Positions 59,370 to 64,000 of a DNA stretch of 64,000 bases are shown here, piece after piece. The position numbers and the translations under genes were made by a program. How positions within the stretch are numbered: the first letter of the stretch is position 1; every line of letters starts with the position of its first letter. The stretch covers positions 1-64,000 of the forward strand of contig NZ_BBJX01000010.1 of assembly GCF_000739995.1 (NCBI RefSeq). Reading direction: 5' to 3'. The stretch is from Comamonas granuli NBRC 101663. Its GTDB lineage: Bacteria > Pseudomonadota > Gammaproteobacteria > Burkholderiales > Burkholderiaceae_C. The notes below the pieces were generated by a model. That model was not told the origin of the DNA. It was given only the letters and a program-made list of their open reading frames with translations, and ran no database searches.

Positions 59370-60365
59370 GTGGCGTGGTGGGACAGCGTGGCGTCCTTGA
59401 CGCCGGTCGCGGCGTGGGACGCGCTGCATTTTTCAGATGGGCAACTGCAGGATCAGGTCGGCGGCAACACCATCACCGTGCAAGGCGGCGTGGCCACGCC
59501 ATTTCCCCTGCACGGGCTGTATGGGCAGGACAAACCGTGGCCGCTGGCGATGTCGATGTCTTTGTCCGGCGATTTCGTGCTGATGGGCTTCGTGATGCAC
59601 GTCAGCCGGGGGCTGGTGTTCTACAAGACCCTCGGCGACAGCAGCAGCTACTTTCTGGATCAGGAATCCAACGGGGCGATCTACCAGTACGCCAATGGCA
59701 CGGGCGGCCAGGTGGGCAGCGGGCCAGCCTGGGGTACGCCCAAGTTCATGGCGCTGGTGGTCAGCCCGTCCAGCGCCCGCGTCTATCTGAACAACGACTG
59801 GGCAGGAGCGGCCTTCGCACGCGCGTGGGTGGCGGACACCGTAGGCGGCATCGGCTACTACGCCGACGGCAACGAATACAACATCGGCGGTAGCGAGCGC
59901 TTCTACGCCGCCGGGCTCTGGTCGGGGACACCGAGCCTTGCCGACCTGCGTGCGTTGGAGACCGCCTGCCGCGCTGCGCTCGCAGGCCCGCCAGTCGGCG
60001 TTCATGCCGCTGCCTTGGCCCGCTGGCACAGCCCGAACTCCGATCAGTGGAATCAGCCGGGCAGTCATCCGCGCCAGTTTCGCGGCCTACCCGGCGCACG
60101 CCGGAACATCCATTTCGGCGGTGACGGCCAGATCAGCGGCACCGTCAAGGAGAAGGGTTCACCCGACCAACCGCTGGTGCGTCAGGTGCTGCTCTACAGC
60201 GAGAACACGCACACGCTGGTGGCCGACACCTGGTCGGACGCCTCAGGCAACTACCGCTTCGAGCGGCTCGACCGCGCGCAGACCTATACCGTGATCAGCA
60301 CCGACTACCAGCAGATGTACCGCGCCGTCATCGCCGACAGGCTCCGGCCGGAGGCCATGCCATGA
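59370..60365 (+). CDS. Putative tail tip protein with carboxypeptidase-regulatory-like domain
   Basis: A 331-aa protein. The first ~200 residues look like a concanavalin-type (LamG-like) beta sandwich (SLSGDFVLMGFVMHVSRGLV, FMALVVSPSSARVYLNNDWA). The C-terminal ~85 residues look like a CarboxypepD_reg/transthyretin-like fold (ISGTVKEKGSPDQPLVRQVL, SDASGNYRFERLDRAQTYTV). Start is GTG 59370. Both domains are common in phage adhesins. Confidence 0.7.
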   Translation: MAWWDSVASLTPVAAWDALHFSDGQLQDQVGGNTITVQGGVATPFPLHGLYGQDKPWPLAMSMSLSGDFVLMGFVMHVSRGLVFYKTLGDSSSYFLDQESNGAIYQYANGTGGQVGSGPAWGTPKFMALVVSPSSARVYLNNDWAGAAFARAWVADTVGGIGYYADGNEYNIGGSERFYAAGLWSGTPSLADLRALETACRAALAGPPVGVHAAALARWHSPNSDQWNQPGSHPRQFRGLPGARRNIHFGGDGQISGTVKEKGSPDQPLVRQVLLYSENTHTLVADTWSDASGNYRFERLDRAQTYTVISTDYQQMYRAVIADRLRPEAMP

Positions 60366-60757
60366 CCGTCGCCATCACGCAGGAACACAACGAGGCGCGG
60401 CTGGCGGGCACGTTGTCCTTCCTCGACGCGGGCAGCAACCCGGCACGCCTGCGCATCTACGGTGGGGCGCGGCCGCCCAATCCGTCCGCGACACCCACGA
60501 GCGCGATGCTGGTCGAGATCGCGCTCACCAAGCCCGCAGGCACGGTGGCAGGCGGACTGCTGACGCTCACGCAGCAGGAAGACGGCCTCATCATGGTCAC
60601 GGGCATCGCCACCTGGGCACGGCTGGTCAACGGCGACGAGATGACGGCGCTCGACCTCGATTGCAGCGGCACCGATGGCGACGGCGACGTGAAGCTGGCC
60701 AGTGCCAATCTCTATCTGGGCGGCGACGCCCGGATGGTGTCGGCGATCCTCGGCTGA
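60362..60757 (+). CDS. Hypothetical tail protein
   Basis: A 131-aa beta-rich protein (EHNEARLAGTLSFLDAGSNP, LRIYGGARPPNPSATPTSAM). It overlaps the preceding stop by 4 nt. Unrecognised; its position fits a small tail-tip component. Confidence 0.65.
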   Translation: MTVAITQEHNEARLAGTLSFLDAGSNPARLRIYGGARPPNPSATPTSAMLVEIALTKPAGTVAGGLLTLTQQEDGLIMVTGIATWARLVNGDEMTALDLDCSGTDGDGDVKLASANLYLGGDARMVSAILG

Positions 60758-60770
60758 ATGCGTGGGATGA

Positions 60771-62729
60771 ATGATGCCAACGAACTCCGGGCAGAACGTC
60801 GATCTGCCGTTCGACCGGCCCGCCGCGCAGGATGCCGATCTGGTCTTTGGCGCAGACTATGTGCCGCCGCGCAACGATATGGCGGTGCAGGCCACGCTGC
60901 CGCTGCCAGTCGGCAGCATCCACTTCATCCCGCCTGCGCGGCTGGAGGTGCTGGCAGCGCTGCCAAGCCTCACGGTCAGTACGCTGATCCTACGACCCAG
61001 CGTTCCGCTGCACGTCGGCACCGCCAGTCTGCCCGGCGTGGTGCTGACCGGCGAGGTGCGCTACGCCTCCCGCACCCAGCGCCCCACGGTGGGCCAGACG
61101 GTGCACCCGTGGCAACAGGCCACGCAAACGGAAGACGGCGCGACGTGGGGCCAACAAGACGCCACGGCTGCGATCGCAGGCTGGGGCGCGCGCTGGCAGC
61201 GCGGCAACGTGTCGGCGCATGGCATCGCGCACCGGCTGCCGCCGGTCTTGCTAGCCTTGCCGATGCAGCGCCGTGCGGGCCAGCAGCAGGCGACGCGGCT
61301 GCACGGCGCAACTGGGTTCGGCCATCAGGACGCGACCGCCACCGCGCAGATCCGGACGGGCTTGTTCCAGAACGCCACCGGGCTGCGCGACGCCACTCGG
61401 TTTGCGCATCAGGACGGTGATCGCACCAAGCGCGTGGGTCGGCTGGCCCGCTGGCAGAACGCGAATCTACTGACCCAGTGCCGGGCCAGCGCTTTCCAGA
61501 GCGCGACTCAGTGGCCGGTAGGCTGGCGCGGCAGGTACCAGGAAGCGATGCGCCCGCCACCGGGCATCAGCGTCTGGATCGTGCCGGAGCCGCCCGAGCC
61601 GCCGCACTGCTACACGCCGAACGGCCATCTACTGTTCGCCGCACTGGCCCCGTCCGACGCACACCTGCTGTTCTTCTGCGCAAACCACAGCGACCCGCCC
61701 GATGGGGAGCCGGTGGTCGTTCCCATTCGGAGGGTGTACTTCGTGATCAACAACGTGACCCTGCACCGGCTGCCCGATGGTCTGCCGGTGCCGGTGTTCA
61801 ACCTGTCACTGTCGCTCGACGCCGCGTCCTGGACGTGGGGGTTCGACGCGCAACTGCCCGCCACGGCGGAAACCCTGGTCGCGCCCGGCAACGCCTCCGG
61901 CCCGGTCGAACTGCTGGCCAGCGTCAACGGAACGCAGTTCCGCGTGCTGGCCGAGAGCATCAGCCGCGAGCGCAGCTTCGGCGACGCCAGCATCCGCGTC
62001 TCGGGCCGGGGCCGCAACGCCGTGCTGGCCGCGCCTTACGCCCCAGTGATGAACTTCCAGCAGCCGCAGGCGCGCACCGCCCGGCAGATGATGGACGACG
62101 TGCTCACGCTCAACGGCATCCCGCTGGGCTGGGACATCGATTGGGGTCTCGCGGACTGGAACGTCCCGGCAGGCGTGTTCGTCCAGCAAGGAACGTGGAT
62201 CGAGGCACTGACCACCATTGCCGGTGCCGTCGGCGGCTACCTGATCCCGCATCCGTCCGCGCAGAGCATCCGCGTGCGGCACCGCTATCCGGTCGCACCG
62301 TGGGAGTGGGCCAGCGTCACACCGGATTTCGTGCTGCCGGTGGACGCCGTCGCCCGCGAGTCGCTGCGCTGGATCGAGAAGCCTGCGTACAACCGGGTGT
62401 TCGTCTCGGGCCAGGACGTGGGCGTGCTCGGCCAAGTCACGCGCGCAGGAACAGCCGGTGACGTTCTGGCCCCGATGGTGGTCGATGCGCTGATCACCGA
62501 TGTGGTGGCTGCGCGCCAGCGTGGCATCGCGCTGCTGGCCGACACCGGGCCGCAGATCGAAGTCAGCCTGCGCCTGCCGGTGCTGACTGAGACGGGGATC
62601 ATCGAGCCGGGGGCCTTCGTCGAGTACCAGGACGGCAGCGTCACCCGGCTGGGCGTCGTGCGTTCCACGCAGGTCGAGGCCGGGATGCCCGAAGTCTGGC
62701 AGACGCTGGGGGTGCAGAGCCATGCATAA
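60771..62729 (+). CDS. Tail hub-like protein with N-terminal WQxA-type repeats
   Basis: A 652-aa protein. Residues about 100-260 hold a run of short imperfect motifs of the form [W/F/H]-Q-x-A-[T/N] (HPWQQAT, GHQDATA, LFQNATG, ARWQNAN, AFQSATQ). The C-terminal ~400 residues look like a phage hub domain (SFGDASIRVSGRGRNAVLAA, LNGIPLGWDIDWGLADWNVP, YLIPHPSAQSIRVRHRYPVA). An in-frame second ATG lies next to the first. It ends in an 8-nt overlap with the next gene. Confidence 0.72.
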   Translation: MMPTNSGQNVDLPFDRPAAQDADLVFGADYVPPRNDMAVQATLPLPVGSIHFIPPARLEVLAALPSLTVSTLILRPSVPLHVGTASLPGVVLTGEVRYASRTQRPTVGQTVHPWQQATQTEDGATWGQQDATAAIAGWGARWQRGNVSAHGIAHRLPPVLLALPMQRRAGQQQATRLHGATGFGHQDATATAQIRTGLFQNATGLRDATRFAHQDGDRTKRVGRLARWQNANLLTQCRASAFQSATQWPVGWRGRYQEAMRPPPGISVWIVPEPPEPPHCYTPNGHLLFAALAPSDAHLLFFCANHSDPPDGEPVVVPIRRVYFVINNVTLHRLPDGLPVPVFNLSLSLDAASWTWGFDAQLPATAETLVAPGNASGPVELLASVNGTQFRVLAESISRERSFGDASIRVSGRGRNAVLAAPYAPVMNFQQPQARTARQMMDDVLTLNGIPLGWDIDWGLADWNVPAGVFVQQGTWIEALTTIAGAVGGYLIPHPSAQSIRVRHRYPVAPWEWASVTPDFVLPVDAVARESLRWIEKPAYNRVFVSGQDVGVLGQVTRAGTAGDVLAPMVVDALITDVVAARQRGIALLADTGPQIEVSLRLPVLTETGIIEPGAFVEYQDGSVTRLGVVRSTQVEAGMPEVWQTLGVQSHA

Positions 62730-62943
62730 CCTGTACGACCAGTTCCGCCAACTCATCCCCGATCCTCCGCTGCAGGCGGGCACGGTGGTCAACGTTGGCA
62801 ACGGCGTGGCGACCGTGGCCTTGCCCGGTGGCGGCCTGATCCGCGCGCGCGGCAGTGCCGTCGTCGGTCAGCAGGTGTTTGTCCGCGACGACGCCATCGA
62901 GGGCGTCGCGCCCAGCCTGACGCTGGAGATCATCGAAATCTGA
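62722..62943 (+). CDS. Small beta-barrel-like tail-tip protein
   Basis: A 73-aa protein: GTVVNVGNGVATVALPGGGL, then SAVVGQQVFVRDDAIEG. The pattern fits a small OB-type barrel. It is coupled to the hub gene by overlap and is the last tail gene, followed by a terminator. Confidence 0.68.
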   Translation: MHNLYDQFRQLIPDPPLQAGTVVNVGNGVATVALPGGGLIRARGSAVVGQQVFVRDDAIEGVAPSLTLEIIEI

Positions 62944-62971
62944 ATCCCACACATCATTCTGTTCAACCCCG

Positions 62972-63015
62972 AACCCGCCTTGGTGCCCTGTGCATCAGGC
63001 GGGTTTCGTATTTCT
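62972..63015 (+). terminator. Terminator after the tail operon
   Basis: AACCCGCC (62972-62979) pairs with GGCGGGTT (62998-63005) with an 18-nt loop, then TCGTATTT. The 3' arm and tail nearly repeat those of the terminator at 36027-36067. Confidence 0.7.
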
Positions 63016-63027
63016 GGAGACCCCCCA

Positions 63028-63330
63028 ATGACCGAAGAAAACCAACCCGCTGCCTTCGTGGAAAACATGCTGCTCTTGCGCCGCGAGGACTTTGACGAAC
63101 TGCTCGAACGCGCCGCCGAGCGTGGAGCCGAGCGTTGCCTCGCCCATCTCGGCCTCGAAAACGGCCACGCCGCGAAAGACATCCACGAGCTGCGTGACCT
63201 GCTGGAAGCGTGGCGCGATGCGCGCCGCACCGCATGGCAGACCACCATCAAGGCGCTGACCACGGGCCTGCTGGCGGCGTTGCTGGTCGGTGCCGCCATC
63301 AAGCTCAAGCTGCTGGGCGGTGCGCCATGA
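63028..63330 (+). CDS. DUF6127 family membrane protein
   Basis: A 100-aa protein with an acidic helical N-terminal part (MLLLRREDFDELLERAAERG, DIHELRDLLEAWRDARRTAW) and one C-terminal transmembrane helix (TTGLLAALLVGAAIKLKLLG). This matches the DUF6127 family, found in phage lysis regions. A spanin- or holin-accessory role is possible. It overlaps the next gene by ATGA. Confidence 0.8.
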   Translation: MTEENQPAAFVENMLLLRREDFDELLERAAERGAERCLAHLGLENGHAAKDIHELRDLLEAWRDARRTAWQTTIKALTTGLLAALLVGAAIKLKLLGGAP

Positions 63331-63554
63331 GTGCCCGGCGCCAACTGTGCCTGTTGGACGACTGGCGGCGAGTCGCGCGTCGGGCATGGAGCTTTCGCTT
63401 CTCTCTCGTCGCGGCCGTCTTCACGGTGGCGGAAGTGGTGGTTCCACTGTTCGGCGACGTGCTGCCGCGTGGGGTGTTCGTGCTGCTGGCCTTCAGCGCC
63501 AGCATCGGCGCGGCCATCGCACGGCTCGTCGCCCAGCCGGAGATGTACCGATGA
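63327..63554 (+). CDS. Holin-like small membrane protein
   Basis: A 75-aa protein with a basic N-terminus and two hydrophobic segments (FSLVAAVFTVAEVVVPLF and VFVLLAFSASIGAAIARLVA). Size and position just before the lysozyme suggest a holin or pinholin. It overlaps the lysozyme start by ATGA. Confidence 0.75.
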   Translation: MSARRQLCLLDDWRRVARRAWSFRFSLVAAVFTVAEVVVPLFGDVLPRGVFVLLAFSASIGAAIARLVAQPEMYR

Positions 63555-64000
63555 TCCGGCCACCGCAACGCAGAACCGTGGCCGCGCTGACGCTGTCCGC
63601 CGCCGCGCTGGTCGGCATCGTGCTGCACGAGGGATACACCGACCGCGCGGTGATCCCGGTCAAGGGTGATGTGCCGACCATCGGCTTCGGCACGACTTCG
63701 GGCGTGAAGATCGGTGACACCATCACGCCGCCGAAGGCGCTGGCCCGGGCGCTCACCGACATGCAGCAGTTCGAGGGCGCATTGAAGCAATGCGTCACCG
63801 TGCCCCTGGCCCAGCACGAGTACGACGCGCTGGTGAGCTTCTCCTACAACGTCGGCAGCAGCGCGTTCTGCAAGTCCACGCTGGTCAAAAAGCTCAACGC
63901 CGAGGACTACGCCGGAGCCTGCGCCGAGCTACTGCGCTGGCGCTTCTTCCAGGGCAAGGACTGTGCACTGCCTGCCAATGCCCGGCTCTGCGGCGGGCTG
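63551..64000 (+). CDS. GH24 lysozyme (SAR-type endolysin), 3' truncated by window
   Basis: 150 codons are visible before the window ends. The N-terminal hydrophobic helix (VAALTLSAAALVGIVL) without a clear cleavage site fits a signal-arrest-release sequence. Catalytic Glu27 is in HEGYTD, and the GH24 core reads KGDVPTIGFGTTSGVKIGDT; later motifs YDALVSFSYNVGSSAFCKST are intact. Where the classic family has Asp nine residues after Glu there is a proline, and Asp40 within GDVPT is the likely partner. It degrades peptidoglycan at the end of the lytic cycle. Confidence 0.9.
   Translation, partial: MIRPPQRRTVAALTLSAAALVGIVLHEGYTDRAVIPVKGDVPTIGFGTTSGVKIGDTITPPKALARALTDMQQFEGALKQCVTVPLAQHEYDALVSFSYNVGSSAFCKSTLVKKLNAEDYAGACAELLRWRFFQGKDCALPANARLCGGL

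Larger units (their letters stand above)
17650..64000. mobile_element. Lambda-type siphoprophage, left portion
   Basis: Everything from the tRNA-Phe terminator onward is phage-like. There is a repressor/peptidase pair, a serine recombinase, replication and recombination genes, then an ordered lambda-like head (gpW, portal, protease/scaffold, gpD, E) and a siphophage tail (tube, frameshifted chaperone, tape measure, hub), ending in lysis genes. The left boundary is approximate and no att core is visible. The right boundary is outside the window. Head and tail genes look intact, so it may be inducible. Confidence 0.88.

Overview
The window joins two very different pieces of DNA. Bases 1 to about 17650 are a high-GC chromosomal core region whose gene order (tRNA-Trp, secE, nusG, rplK, rplA, rplJ, rplL, rpoB, rpoC, then rsmB, a DUF4390 gene and an NtrY/NtrX-like two-component pair, ending at tRNA-Phe) and protein sequences suggest a betaproteobacterium of the Burkholderiales, most likely Comamonadaceae (Acidovorax, Alicycliphilus or Diaphorobacter type). 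Genus is inferred from general resemblance, not measured.

From just after the tRNA-Phe terminator to the end of the window is the left part of a lambda-type siphoprophage of at least 46 kb; its right end lies outside. Its layout is: (1) 17.9-24.7 kb, a cargo/regulatory block: a minus-strand operon of two unrecognised proteins plus DUF2188, divergent from an XRE repressor and an ImmA/IrrE peptidase, followed by a DUF262/DUF1524 (GmrSD-like) protein and a LOTUS-domain protein; (2) 24.7-27.3 kb, a recombination unit of DUF2924, a large serine recombinase and a KorB/ParB-like HTH protein; (3) 27.5-35.7 kb, an early operon with HTH protein, BRO-type antirepressor, Sak4-like ATPase, SSB-like protein, Cas4-like nuclease, D5/P4-type primase-helicase and RuvC-like resolvase, bracketed by two arrays of GTTCGC-core repeats; (4) 36.1-38.7 kb, two tandem ParB-methyltransferase fusions; (5) 38.7-40.1 kb, three minus-strand genes, each preceded at the same distance by a copy of one 44-bp element; (6) 40.2-48 kb, a lambda-like head module (TerS, GpA-type TerL, gpW, portal, S49 protease with nested scaffold, gpD, capsid E, FII-like joiner); (7) 48-62.9 kb, a tail module with a -1 frameshift between G-like and GT-like chaperones, a 1328-aa tape measure and several large unrecognised tip proteins; (8) 63-64 kb, lysis genes ending in a GH24 lysozyme cut by the window edge.

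The best candidates for something new are the XRE/ImmA-controlled two-gene cassette with the adjacent DUF262-LOTUS pair, the three-copy promoter-like element, the paired GTTCGC arrays, and the twin methyltransferases with different catalytic motifs. All coordinates were read by eye; short sites may be off by one base.
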